Shown here piece after piece: positions 1 through 8,399 of a stretch of DNA of 59,456 nucleotides. The notes beneath the pieces are model-generated. The model made no database searches. It saw nothing but the letters and a program-made list of their open reading frames with translations, and was not told where the DNA came from. The number at the start of each line of letters is the position of its first letter. The stretch's first letter is position 1. Source of the stretch: Candidatus Bathyarchaeum sp. (lineage in GTDB: Archaea > Thermoproteota > Bathyarchaeia > Bathyarchaeales > Bathyarchaeaceae); the NCBI GenBank assembly GCA_026014565.1, contig JAOZIB010000043.1:69854-129309 (forward strand), in the 5' to 3' direction. The position numbers and the translations under genes were made by a program.

Positions 1-2
1 CA

Positions 3-461
3 GTCATACTTGGGAAAACTATAGCTCAAATAGGCAGAGGGTTATTACAAGGAGCAATAATTATCGCAATTGCAACAACATTGTTTGGTGTTACTATTCA
101 TGGAAACATCCTGTTAGTCTTTGCACTTCTACTCTTGTGTGTATTCAGCTTCGTTGGTCTAGGAATTCTATTAACATCATTTACAAAAGACCAAGAAACA
201 GCATCAATGATGATGACTACAATAATGTTCCCAATGATGTTCCTTAGTGGAGTATTCTTCCCCATCGAGCAAATGCCATGGTTCATGCAGACAATCTCAA
301 AGTTTTTGCCCCTCACATACGTCGCAGATGCCCTACGAAAAGTCATGGTCCTCGGAGCAGACATACCCGCTATAACCACAGAACTCTCGATCTTGATAGT
401 ATTCGGAGTCACCATGATAGCAATCGCAGTTCCAGTGTTCAAACGAGCAATGACCCGCTAA
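3..461 (+). CDS. ABC-2 type exporter permease, C-terminal part (5' end outside window)
   Basis: The reading frame is already open at the left edge, so this is the C-terminal ~152 residues of a membrane permease. At least four hydrophobic segments are visible, with the ABC-2 family signature: a segment rich in FPMMFLSGVFFP, then IEQMP, then PLTYVADALRKVM before the last helix. In this family (DrrB/NodJ-like) the permease pairs with a separate ATPase to export drugs, lipids or polysaccharide. The ATPase and any operon partners lie upstream, outside the window. The stop codon sits inside a GC-rich hairpin that probably terminates the transcript. Confidence 0.85.
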   Translation, partial: VILGKTIAQIGRGLLQGAIIIAIATTLFGVTIHGNILLVFALLLLCVFSFVGLGILLTSFTKDQETASMMMTTIMFPMMFLSGVFFPIEQMPWFMQTISKFLPLTYVADALRKVMVLGADIPAITTELSILIVFGVTMIAIAVPVFKRAMTR

Positions 462-471
462 AAGACGGGTC
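452..471 (+). terminator. Hairpin terminator after the ABC-2 permease
   Basis: GACCCG and CGGGTC form a perfect 6-bp stem around an 8-nt loop that contains the permease stop codon. A pyrimidine-rich stretch with a run of seven T follows within 30 nt. The next gene (EF-2) is convergent, which fits a terminator here. Confidence 0.55.
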
Positions 472-604
472 AAACTCTCCCCAATTCTATTTTTTTATTT
501 CCATTTTTTTAACAGAAACAGCAAACGTTTTGCAACAAACCTAGAAAGATCTTATGAAAACAAGTAATAGTTAAAAAATCTAAAAAAAGAAGAACTGTTG
601 AGCC

Positions 605-622
605 CTTAGCGTTTTTGCTAAG
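605..622 (-). terminator. Hairpin terminator after EF-2
   Basis: On the minus strand CTTAGC, a 6-nt loop and GCTAAG form a stem about 20 nt past the EF-2 stop codon. It faces the terminator of the convergent permease gene. Confidence 0.45.
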
Positions 623-641
623 TTGCTCTTTGTTGTTGTGT

Positions 642-2852
642 TTATGCTTTGTCAATGAATTTGTTGGCGCTTGGGACGTCCTCAGGGAGACCGCGTCGTT
701 TTCGTATTCCTGCGATGACTTCGGTGGATATGCTTGCGGGGACTTTTTCCCAGTGGTCGAATTGTGTTTGCCAGAAAGCATGACCAGAAGTTGAGCCACG
801 CATATCTGCAGAAAGCCCAAAAGTTTCAGAGACAGGCAAAAATCCAGTTACATTGGTTATGGGGCCTTTTTGTTCAGATGAAACAATTCGTCCTCGTTTG
901 CGGGTAATCAATCCAGTTACATCACCGACGAATTGGTGGGGAACTGAAACACCGATTTTGTAGATTGGTTCGGAAAGAACAGGATCAGCAGTAAGGAATG
1001 ACCCCCACAGGGCGCGTTTCATTGCAGGCATGATTTGGGCAGGTCCACGGTGTACGGGGTCTTCGTGTAGTTTTGCGTCTAGTAAGCTTACTTTGCAACC
1101 TCGTATGGGTTCATCACATAATGGACCGTTTCGTGCTGCCCATCGGAAGCCTGAGTTGACTGTTTCTTTGACTTCTCGCAGATACTGAACACCTTTGGTT
1201 AAGTCGACCAATATGTTTCGGTGTTCTTCTAGGGCCCATACGTTTCGGGATTCTTGGGAAGTCCATCCAGCTTCTTCCCTTAGGGTGTCACCGATTCGTT
1301 TGTTTCCCATGGCTTCAAACAGGGCACCTTTCTCCATCAAGTCAACAACATTTTGTTCCAAGGGTTCAACCTTGAGCCAGAATCTGCTGTGCTTGTTGGG
1401 ACTCTTTGCCATTGCAACCACACCTTCTTTGGATGCAGTTTCCCTGTAAACAACCAATGGTTGAGAGGTTATGAGTTCGATTCCTCCACCTTGTTGTCGG
1501 AGGGTCTTAACAGCGATTTCAAGGTGAAGCTCACCCATTCCGCTAAGAAGGTATTCTCCAGTTTCTTTGTTAATGTTAGTTACCAAGTTCGGGTCGTCAA
1601 CAGTTAACCGGTCCATCAATTCGATGAGTCGAGGCAAATCGCGTGGATGTTTGGGTTCAATTGCAATGGTGATAACTGGTTCAGAAACGTACTGAATATT
1701 TTCGAAAGGCACCATATCCTTTTCAGAACCCACGCTGACAAGGGTTTCTCCTGCACGGGCAAGATCCATTCCTAGAACTGCTGCAATATTTCCAGCACCC
1801 ATTTTACCAACTACTTCTCGGAAAGCACCCATATACATGGATACTTGCTGAACACGGTAGTCCTTTTTTGCGCCTACTAGATAAACTCGCTCTCCTTCGT
1901 TTAGGCATCCTGAAAAGATACGGCCAGTTGCAACCAATCCTGCGTGGGGGTCCATGGCTGCTGAAGTCAAACACATTACAACAGGACCCTTTTCGTCACA
2001 TTCAATCATGGCTTTTCCAATTTTAGAATCTGCTTCACCTTTCCAAACTTTAGGAACACGATATTTCTGGGCAGTTAATGGATTTGGAAGGTTTTTAACA
2101 GCCATGTCCAGTATAGCATTATGTAATGGAACAATTTCTGCAAGTTTTTCGTGTGTTCCATTATGGTAAGCATCAACAACGTCACTGAACTTGATTCCTG
2201 CTTTTTCTGCCTGCTCTAGAGTGAATCCCCATTTGTGCAGGGCAGAACCAAAAGCTACGGTGCCTTTGGTGGGGTCGACTTTCCAGACGTTTTTGACTTC
2301 TTTTTCTCCGTATATGGAAATCAAGTTGTTAAAGTCCCGTATGATTCGCAAAAGTTTAGTTTGCATCTGTTCTGCGTTGAGTTTGAGTTCTTTAATCAAG
2401 CGGTCAACTTTGTTGATGAATAGAACAGGTTGAACGCGTTCGTTCAATGCTTGGCGGGTAACGGTTTCAGTCTGAACCATTACTTCTTCGACGGCGTCTA
2501 CAACTACGACGGCTCCGTCGATCGCTCGTAGGGCACGGGTTACTTTTCCTGTGAAGTCTACGTGTCCTGGGGTGTCGATTAGGTTGATTACGTGGGATTT
2601 GCCGTCAACTTCGTGTAGAAGGGAAATGTTTGCGGATTTGATTGTGATTCCACGTTTTTGTTCTTCTTCTAGGTAGTCAAGGGCTCTTGCTGCTCCAGCA
2701 ATTTTAGGGGATAGGAGCCCAGCTTCAGCTAACAAGGAATCGGACATTGTGGTTTTGCCGTGGTCGATGTGGGCAATAATTCCGATGTTCCTGATGTCTT
2801 CTTTTTTGTTCATGAGCTTTACGAGGTCGCTCGTTTGCCTAAATTTTGGCAC
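642..2852 (-). CDS. fusA: Translation elongation factor 2 (aEF-2)
   Basis: GTPase that drives ribosomal translocation; 736 residues, normal for archaeal EF-2. The G1 motif AHIDHGKTT, G3 DTPGH and G4 NKVD are intact near the N-terminus. The C-terminal domain carries VHRGPAQ, whose histidine is the diphthamide site. An ATG 81 nt further upstream would add an N-terminus unlike the family. The GTG at 2852 gives the usual PKFRQTSDLVKLM start and has AGGAG placed 10 nt before it, so I chose that start. The diphthamide ligase Dph6 is also in this window. No operon partner is evident; a convergent exporter gene lies downstream. Confidence 0.97.
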   Translation of the reverse strand: MPKFRQTSDLVKLMNKKEDIRNIGIIAHIDHGKTTMSDSLLAEAGLLSPKIAGAARALDYLEEEQKRGITIKSANISLLHEVDGKSHVINLIDTPGHVDFTGKVTRALRAIDGAVVVVDAVEEVMVQTETVTRQALNERVQPVLFINKVDRLIKELKLNAEQMQTKLLRIIRDFNNLISIYGEKEVKNVWKVDPTKGTVAFGSALHKWGFTLEQAEKAGIKFSDVVDAYHNGTHEKLAEIVPLHNAILDMAVKNLPNPLTAQKYRVPKVWKGEADSKIGKAMIECDEKGPVVMCLTSAAMDPHAGLVATGRIFSGCLNEGERVYLVGAKKDYRVQQVSMYMGAFREVVGKMGAGNIAAVLGMDLARAGETLVSVGSEKDMVPFENIQYVSEPVITIAIEPKHPRDLPRLIELMDRLTVDDPNLVTNINKETGEYLLSGMGELHLEIAVKTLRQQGGGIELITSQPLVVYRETASKEGVVAMAKSPNKHSRFWLKVEPLEQNVVDLMEKGALFEAMGNKRIGDTLREEAGWTSQESRNVWALEEHRNILVDLTKGVQYLREVKETVNSGFRWAARNGPLCDEPIRGCKVSLLDAKLHEDPVHRGPAQIMPAMKRALWGSFLTADPVLSEPIYKIGVSVPHQFVGDVTGLITRKRGRIVSSEQKGPITNVTGFLPVSETFGLSADMRGSTSGHAFWQTQFDHWEKVPASISTEVIAGIRKRRGLPEDVPSANKFIDKA

Positions 2853-2862
2853 CTTATAGTTT

Positions 2863-2867
2863 CTCCT
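2863..2867 (-). promoter_or_regulatory. Shine-Dalgarno site deciding the EF-2 start
   Basis: AGGAG on the minus strand, 10 nt before the GTG at 2852. It favours that GTG over the in-frame ATG at 2933, and the GTG also gives the family-typical N-terminus. Confidence 0.7.
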
Positions 2868-2995
2868 GATTGTTAATGGACAGAATGCTAGATTAAAAGC
2901 ATACCTATAAGCATTATTGTAAAGTAAAGGCATGCCCCATTAGAACTATTGTGAAGATTTCTCCAGTTTCCAGAACAGAAAGAACTGAAACGGGG

Positions 2996-3442
2996 TCAAT
3001 CGTCCCAAAGGTAAAGTTTCTTTTTTGCTTTTAGTTTTTCCAAACCGCAATCAAAACAGATACCATTATGACAACAAATTATGCCACCACAATCGGGGCA
3101 TTCCCATTTTTTCTGTTGCAGTTCCAAAAGTTTTTCCAAACCCTTTTTCTCAATTATCTGAAGGTTTTCAATCAAACTCATGTGATAACGACTTTTGTAG
3201 CGGTTGTCGATGTGCTGTAAGTTTTTGCAGGGAAAATCTGGACATTGATAACAGAACTCAATTTCTTGATTCAGAAGCTTTTCACATCGTTTCTTGAGAA
3301 AAGCACATTGCTTGTCGCGGGGTCTGCAACCTTTACAGTAGGCCATTTTTACGCCTTGAGACCTAAGGTCGTGATCAAAAGCAAGGTAACCGCTACAAAC
3401 ATTGCAGTCCATGCCGCAGGGTGCTATTAGTTCCGCTCTCAT
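2996..3442 (-). CDS. DUF3795-type cysteine-rich protein
   Basis: Small soluble protein of 148 residues with many paired cysteines. The start APCGMDCNVCSGY, then YCKGCR and FCYQCPDFPC, is the usual DUF3795 arrangement, a putative metal-binding family of unknown function. A C-terminal zinc ribbon (CPDCGG...CCHNGICFDCG) is added. The ATG at 3442 is preferred over an in-frame GTG at 3454, because an A/T box at 3468-3475 would place transcription start almost on this ATG, suggesting a leaderless transcript. It stands alone between EF-2 and a tiny plus-strand gene. Function unknown. Confidence 0.8.
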   Translation of the reverse strand: MRAELIAPCGMDCNVCSGYLAFDHDLRSQGVKMAYCKGCRPRDKQCAFLKKRCEKLLNQEIEFCYQCPDFPCKNLQHIDNRYKSRYHMSLIENLQIIEKKGLEKLLELQQKKWECPDCGGIICCHNGICFDCGLEKLKAKKKLYLWDD

Positions 3443-3646
3443 TGGGTTGAGCACTTAACTTTAGGGTAATAAAAAGGGCAATATTAATTTTCTTAAGAGG
3501 TGTAATTCGCAAATATTTCATGCAATATCATTCGTAAAAAACATAGAAAGATATGGCTAAATTTCAAAGTCCACAGTAATGTAACCATTTTGGGTCTATA
3601 AACAAAATTCATAAATGGTTTATTGTGGAGACATAATTCCTAGGTT

Positions 3647-3781
3647 ATGGAGCCAACTTATTTCCTGTTTTTAATTCTTCCACTAGGTATTCTGGTGTTT
3701 GTCTTAGTTGGAGTAACGTATTACTACGCAAGAAAACAAGATGAGAGCTATGAAGGTCAAATTAAGAAACTTATCAGTTAA
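3647..3781 (+). CDS. Small single-pass membrane protein (44 aa)
   Basis: A 44-residue reading frame with a hydrophobic helix at about residues 5-28 (FLFLILPLGILVFVLVGV), then YYYARK and a charged tail. The composition is that of a one-pass membrane micro-protein with a cytoplasmic C-terminus. The Shine-Dalgarno is weak (TAGG just before the ATG). No homologue is recognised. It precedes the CYTH gene by 160 nt on the same strand but is not clearly in an operon with it. Confidence 0.5.
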   Translation: MEPTYFLFLILPLGILVFVLVGVTYYYARKQDESYEGQIKKLIS

Positions 3782-3942
3782 ATCAAGTGTTAGAAAAGTC
3801 TTTCAAAGAAAAAGTTGACAAATTTGAAGAGGTTACAAGAGCTGGATAAAAATCCCTTCAATGTAGCTAAGTTTTGATTTTATCGAAAAACAAAATAACA
3901 AAGTCTTACTGTTCTTTTTGAAGAGATGACATTAAAGTGAGG

Positions 3943-4479
3943 ATGGAAAGTCAAAGCACTGCTAGCCACAAAATGGTTGAGCTAAAAGCAAGAGTAAACG
4001 AGCTTGATGAATTAAGAAAGAAGTTGTCTGATTTTGGGAGCAAGTTTGTTGGGATTTTTCATCAAAAGGACACGTATTTTGAGGTTCCAGAAGGGCGACT
4101 TAAGCTTCGAGAAGTTGAAGGAACTTCGGATGCCGAATTGATTTTTTATGAGCGGGAAAACATTGCAGGGCCTAAACAGGATGATGCGTTTTTGTTGCGA
4201 GTTCAAGACGCAAACGATTTCAAAACGGTTCTCAAAAGGATTCTAAAACAAAGCATCATAATAGAAAAAGAGCGAGAAATATACATGTATCAAGGAACCC
4301 AGATTCATCTGGACACTGTGAAGGGACTTGGCAAATTTGTTGAGTTTGAACGACTGACCAGCAACGAGCATGAAATAGTAAAAAAAGACCAACAGGTCCT
4401 AGAAGAGCTAAGACAACAACTAAAAATCAGCTCAAACAGCCTAGAAACCCTCTCTTACAGCGACCTCTCACAAAAATGA
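3943..4479 (+). CDS. CYTH-domain protein (class IV adenylate cyclase / triphosphatase-like)
   Basis: A 178-residue protein matching the CYTH fold, an eight-stranded tunnel that binds triphosphates with metal. The N-terminal VELKAR corresponds to the ExExK-type signature strand, followed by KDTYFEVPEGRLKLRE, a standard second strand. Later HLDTVKGLGKFVEFE supplies the family's acidic C-terminal strand. Archaeal members of the CyaB class have been linked to cAMP synthesis or to tripolyphosphate/thiamine-triphosphate hydrolysis; the sequence alone does not decide which. A GTG at 3937 is an alternative start. It appears monocistronic. Confidence 0.85.
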   Translation: MESQSTASHKMVELKARVNELDELRKKLSDFGSKFVGIFHQKDTYFEVPEGRLKLREVEGTSDAELIFYERENIAGPKQDDAFLLRVQDANDFKTVLKRILKQSIIIEKEREIYMYQGTQIHLDTVKGLGKFVEFERLTSNEHEIVKKDQQVLEELRQQLKISSNSLETLSYSDLSQK

Positions 4480-4583
4480 GAAAGTCTAAGGAACAAAACT
4501 TGTATCGCCTTGGATTTTTAGAAAAGACCATTTTCAACACAGAACTTCTATAGTACACTAAAATGTTCATGTTACTAACAAGC

Positions 4584-4664
4584 TGTACAAGAGAGAAAAT
4601 GTGACAAAGGAGTGATAAACTAGCTAGATCGATTGAAAGTTAGTTTGTTTTTCTCTCTTGCACA
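4584..4664. repeat. Long imperfect inverted repeat (81 bp)
   Basis: A 16-bp arm at 4584-4599 (TGTACAAGAGAGAAAA) is repeated inverted at 4649-4664 with one mismatch. Inside it AAACTA and TAGTTT pair again, so most of the 81 bp could fold into one long hairpin. It lies between the ends of the CYTH gene and the convergent HD gene. It could be a bidirectional terminator or a small non-autonomous (MITE-like) element; no flanking target duplication was found. Confidence 0.55.
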
Positions 4665-4728
4665 GTTGCGGTGTTAGCAAGATATTTTCCGCGATAGAAT
4701 ATTTAGTTCTACTTTTTAGAACAGCAAA

Positions 4729-5511
4729 TTAGTCTGTTTTGTTTCTTCGTATTTGTATTCCTTTATCTAAGGCAATTATGTCAACCAAGTGTTCGATGCT
4801 GGAAGTTTGCACTTTTTTTTCTAGGACTTCTTCGATTTGAAAAACTCCAGCAGGGTTGTTCATGCTTACAAAGATTTGTACGGGTTTTCGGGGTCCTTTT
4901 TCGATTTCTACTTTGGTTATAGACAAAGCAGAAACAGAGTGAATGTCTACCCGCCCGGTTCGGTAAGGGATTCGGGTTCGTCCTTTTGCCATGTCAGTTC
5001 CGTCGGCGACTTTTGCGGCTCCGGCTTCTATGCTTAGGCATTCTATGCCTTCTTCGTGGGCAAATATTGTGTGAAGTATCTCTGATTTAAGGCGCACAAC
5101 CTTTGCTATATCGTCAGGATAAACTGTTTTGAGTAGCCTGTCCAAAATCGGGTTAGCCAAAATGCAACCATGAAAAGGGTGGTCCACCCGGTGAATGCTG
5201 TTACCCAAATCATGAAGATACGAGCCACATAAAACAATAACTTTGGCATCTTCAAGGCAACAAACACGGTTTTGAACGGTTGTTGGAGTTACTTCTTGAG
5301 AAAGCAAATCAAAGATTTCAAGGGCGCTTCCCGCCGCAATTTTGGCGTGGACGGGTCCGTGGTCGTTGTATCTGAGGCGTTCTACTGCCATGGTGTTTGA
5401 CATGTGTAGGGTGTTTTGGATTTCGGGGTCGTTTTCCATTAGTTGGAACATTTGTTTGACTTTTGGTTCATCCAAATGATAATTTATCAGGTTTGCAGAA
5501 ACAACAACCAT
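4729..5511 (-). CDS. HD-superfamily metal-dependent phosphohydrolase
   Basis: A 260-residue soluble protein with an HD domain: NDHGPVHAK supplies the first histidine and YLHDLGN the HD pair, with IFAHEEG as a further metal ligand region. HD proteins hydrolyse nucleotides or cyclic nucleotides using two metals; the substrate here is unknown. The C-terminal third (from about residue 190) is a separate beta-rich domain. The protein begins MVVVSANL with no clear ribosome site. A decayed ABC exporter locus lies immediately upstream on the opposite strand. Confidence 0.85.
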   Translation of the reverse strand: MVVVSANLINYHLDEPKVKQMFQLMENDPEIQNTLHMSNTMAVERLRYNDHGPVHAKIAAGSALEIFDLLSQEVTPTTVQNRVCCLEDAKVIVLCGSYLHDLGNSIHRVDHPFHGCILANPILDRLLKTVYPDDIAKVVRLKSEILHTIFAHEEGIECLSIEAGAAKVADGTDMAKGRTRIPYRTGRVDIHSVSALSITKVEIEKGPRKPVQIFVSMNNPAGVFQIEEVLEKKVQTSSIEHLVDIIALDKGIQIRRNKTD

Positions 5512-5562
5512 CCTTTGTTACCTTCATTAAACTGGTCTAATAGTAAATATGAGCTTTAAACA

Positions 5563-6002
5563 AAAAAACCTAACGTAGCTTTCTTTGATGAGCCAATCCT
5601 TGGTTTAGACCCCAAATCCACCAAAAAGTTGTGCGATATTCTAATCAGGCTAAACAAAGAACAAGAACTTACAATACTATTATCATCCCACTTACTGTAC
5701 GAAATTCAGCAAACCTGCTAAAAAGTCCTCATAATATGTAAAGGAAAACTTGTAGTTCCAGACATTATAGATATCGGTCCAGCCGATTAACAAACGATGA
5801 ACAAACAACAATTGAATTCAAGTTAACAAACTTCAACTCGGACTTGATTAAAAGCATCAAAGACATCCAAGGCGTAACTTCTGTTGATAAGGAAAACAAA
5901 AAACTAGTTGTTCGAACAGAAGATAACAATGCTCAAGCGATTTCGCAAACCATCACAAAGCAGGGTTCAAATTGGTTCACTTTTAACGTTACAATGGTCT
6001 AG
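5563..6002 (+). pseudogene. Remnant of an ABC transporter ATPase (C-terminal half, broken)
   Basis: Translation from 5575 reads FFDEPILGLDP (Walker B and D-loop), then LLSSHLLYEIQQTC with the H-loop histidine, then an in-frame TAA at 5719 followed by VLIICKGKLVV, exactly as an ABC ATPase continues. After a further frameshift near 5775 the reading resumes in another frame as TIEFKLTNF...ITKQG up to TAG at 6002, matching the accessory C-terminal domain of exporter ATPases. Walker A and the signature motif are absent. The gene is therefore truncated at the front, has an internal stop and is frameshifted. Confidence 0.85.
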
Positions 6003-6022
6003 TTTTTAACATTACATGAACC

Positions 6023-6041
6023 AAAGCCCAAATAGGGCTTT
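6023..6041 (+). terminator. Hairpin terminator after the dead ATPase gene
   Basis: AAAGCCC and GGGCTTT form a 7-bp stem with a 5-nt loop, followed by TT, 20 nt after the remnant's stop codon. Confidence 0.5.
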
Positions 6042-6093
6042 TTCGGTTAAAAGAAGCTCTGTTTAAAGCTCGAATAGTTATGATATTATGCTA

Positions 6094-6156
6094 GTAACAG
6101 AATATCATACAATTGTAACACCATTCGTAACGTTATTTGTTACAAAAGTATATAAA
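6094..6156 (+). promoter_or_regulatory. GTAAC repeats and TATA box before the dead permease
   Basis: GTAAC occurs at 6094, 6115 and 6127 and is mirrored by GTTAC at 6139-6143, directly before a strong TATA box at 6149-6156. The arrangement resembles an archaeal operator overlapping the promoter. It serves only the broken permease fragment that follows. Confidence 0.4.
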
Positions 6157-6169
6157 TAAACCATCAAAA

Positions 6170-6501
6170 ATTACTTTCCAGAAGTTAATCAAGAAACAAT
6201 GCAAGAACACATAGAAAAAATGGAGTAAATATACGAAAACAGAATCACAATTTCAAGAATTTCACCGGCCACCCTATACAAAGAAGCCATCGACGTTATC
6301 CTTGCATATTCAAACCCACCAATGTATGATTCAATATCCTCAGGGAATGCCCCAAACTCAATAATATCCAGTGATGGATACGGAAGAAATACAGATATGA
6401 CATCTGTCTGGAAATAAATAACCGTTTTAGCAGTTGTTTTAGTTGTGTGCTTTGCTGCAGCTTACATGCTGTTTCTACACAAGGAAACAGAGCCGAAGTA
6501 G
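6170..6501 (+). pseudogene. Remnant of an ABC-2 permease (C-terminal part, broken)
   Basis: The frame reads ENRITISRISPATLYKEAIDVIL, the membrane-proximal motif of NosY-like ABC-2 permeases, and ends with one transmembrane helix (VLAVVLVVCFAAAYMLFL) and TAG at 6501. Two in-frame TAA codons interrupt it, one after HIEKME and one after MTSVWK, and most of the normal ~300 residues are missing. With the ATPase remnant just upstream this is a dead exporter operon. Confidence 0.75.
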
Positions 6502-6664
6502 ATTAAAACAAGTAACAAACGTAACTTCATGGCAATACCGTTGATAGAATATAAACTCACCATTTTGGGCACTTCTTTTTTGGTAGCCCAAAATGTTCCA
6601 TCAACAACTCATGGCGAAAATAATCTTGACAAAATAATGGAACAAAAGAATTTGGGTTTTAGAG

Positions 6665-6838
6665 TTAATGGCACATTGTTATTAGGTCTAGTTGTACACT
6701 CATTGGGTTGTTTGATAGTTTTCTTCCACAAGAGGGACATCTACAGTCATTTTTTGCTCTGATGTAGTATGGTGAGATTACTTCTCGGCCGGTAAACAGT
6801 TTTTTGCCGCACCCGGGGCACGATATGGAGACTGCCAT
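6665..6838 (-). CDS. Small zinc-ribbon protein (57 aa)
   Basis: A 57-residue protein with two CxxC knuckles, CPGCGKK and CPSCGRK, about 23 residues apart, forming a typical zinc ribbon. Function is unknown; such proteins bind metal and often nucleic acid or partner proteins. I start it at ATG 6838, one nucleotide after the stop codon of the 41-residue gene upstream, so the two are co-transcribed and probably translationally coupled. The plus-strand frame covering this DNA lacks any motif and is a shadow. Confidence 0.7.
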   Translation of the reverse strand: MAVSISCPGCGKKLFTGREVISPYYIRAKNDCRCPSCGRKLSNNPMSVQLDLITMCH

Positions 6839-6839
6839 G

Positions 6840-6965
6840 TTAAGCCACCAGCACAAAGTTTGTTTCTAGTAGGTTTTGGATTTCGTCGTATCTTTCTTCT
6901 TGAGCCAGTATTTGGATGTAGTTTAGCCGTTTCATCACGGTTTCTTTGTAGTTAATTTTATTCAT
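6840..6965 (-). CDS. Conserved-looking 41-aa protein upstream of zinc ribbon
   Basis: A 41-residue frame starting MNKINYKETVMKRLNYIQ and rich in charged helix-forming residues. A clear ribosome site (AGAGGTAG) lies 8 nt before the ATG at 6965. The stop is followed after one nucleotide by the start of the zinc-ribbon gene. No known family is recognised. The spacing and ribosome site argue that it is real despite its size. Confidence 0.55.
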   Translation of the reverse strand: MNKINYKETVMKRLNYIQILAQEERYDEIQNLLETNFVLVA

Positions 6966-7118
6966 GATTTTCTACCTCTATTGATACCGCTTTTCGCTGA
7001 TTTGCATATTAAAACTGGCGACCCAACGACTAACTGCAGTGTGGAGAGAGAGTGAAGTGAAACTAAACTGAAAAGTGATAATTTTTGTGTCGAAACTATA
7101 CGAATTCATTTTTTGGTG

Positions 7119-8264
7119 TTAAGAAAGAATGTCGTTGCTTAGTTGCTTTTTTTGTTGGTCTTTTTTGTTGTCAAAACCGGCAGTGGAGGAACCAACAATG
7201 GTTCGTATTATTGGAATTTTTGTGAGGGGATAAACTACTGCAAGGCAAATCAGTAATGTCACTGCGGTGATAAGGGGAACTTCAATGAATGGATTCATTG
7301 TAGCTAAGCTTATCTGAAAGCCAAAAAAGCCCATTTGCAATGATTGTAAAACCATTGCATGAAACAGGAAAATGAAAAGACTGTTCTGTCCAATTAGGCG
7401 CACTAATTTTTTGATGAAAGGCAACTTTGTTTCCAGGGTTTTAGTGGAAAGGTTTGATAATAGTAAAAAAAATGTGAGGGAGATTCCAATCATGCTGAAA
7501 CTGTAGCATGAAACAAAGAAATGAACATATTCTGGTCCCCATGTTATGTCTGCAAAGTAACTTCCAACGCTTGTGTATACGAAACCTGAAATTAGCAAGA
7601 TGAAAAGAGCCTTTGATCGTATGTGGACTTTTTGTGTGTACGCTCCTAATAGAAAGTAGCCTACCCATCCAGTTATTATGAAAACGTTGCCGCTGAGTTG
7701 GTATGAACCAAACAGCCCAAGGAGAGGTACAACAGCTGTGCCTAGATACCAGATGATTGCCAAGAAACGGAAGGTTTTCCAATCTATGTATGCTACCATT
7801 ATGCGCAAAACAGGTGTGAGCAAGTATATGCCCATCAGTGCATAAAAATACCAAAAATGAAAGTAAGGACCGTTTAGCACTCCTTGTAAAACAGATTCCG
7901 TTGTAATTACTTCACCGTTAACGAAGATGCGCCACAAAAAATATGTGATTCCCCAAAACAGGAAGGGCGGGGCTATTCTTTTTGCTCGTTTTTTGAAGAA
8001 AACACCAAGGGGTTCTCCTATTTTGGCTGGCTGTAACAATAAAGCTCCGCTTAACATAAGAAACAATGGGACTCCAGGTTGAGAAATTGAGTGGAAGACA
8101 TCTTTTGCCAGTTCTAACTCTAATGTTTCAGATGTTGACAGATTAGTTACTGAGATTGTTTCTGTTGTAGCATGAAATGTAATAACCAATATTATTGCAA
8201 AAGTTCGAATAAGATTCACGGGAATCGAAAGACACTCTGCTTTCTCGTTAGTGTTGTTTCCCAT
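7119..8264 (-). CDS. Acyltransferase-3 family membrane protein
   Basis: A 381-residue protein with about ten membrane helices and the acyltransferase-3 start NLIRTFAIILVITFHA, whose histidine in ITFHA is the catalytic one in the family, followed by PLFLMLSGALLL. These enzymes transfer acetyl or other acyl groups to sugars of surface glycans or lipids. A secreted SGNH esterase gene lies directly upstream on the same strand; the two activities commonly occur together in O-acylation systems. GGGAG lies just before the ATG. The C-terminal ~30 residues are charged and cytoplasmic. Confidence 0.9.
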   Translation of the reverse strand: MGNNTNEKAECLSIPVNLIRTFAIILVITFHATTETISVTNLSTSETLELELAKDVFHSISQPGVPLFLMLSGALLLQPAKIGEPLGVFFKKRAKRIAPPFLFWGITYFLWRIFVNGEVITTESVLQGVLNGPYFHFWYFYALMGIYLLTPVLRIMVAYIDWKTFRFLAIIWYLGTAVVPLLGLFGSYQLSGNVFIITGWVGYFLLGAYTQKVHIRSKALFILLISGFVYTSVGSYFADITWGPEYVHFFVSCYSFSMIGISLTFFLLLSNLSTKTLETKLPFIKKLVRLIGQNSLFIFLFHAMVLQSLQMGFFGFQISLATMNPFIEVPLITAVTLLICLAVVYPLTKIPIIRTIVGSSTAGFDNKKDQQKKQLSNDILS

Positions 8265-8399
8265 ATCTCCCTTTTAATAATTATATCAAATGGTACATTA
8301 AAAACTTTTGTCATCTAGTAGTAAATGGACAATAATTATAAAAAAACTTTACTTCAGTTATAATATTTTTAAAAACACATCAAAAGTTTTTAATTTTTT

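Noticed and set aside
2853-2933. Longer N-terminus for EF-2 from an upstream ATG
   Set aside because: The extra 27 residues do not resemble EF-2, and an AGGAG site points to GTG 2852.
6529-6762. A 77-codon plus-strand frame
   Set aside because: It runs opposite to the zinc-ribbon gene at 6665-6838 and has no ribosome site or recognisable motif; the minus-strand product has two CxxC knuckles.
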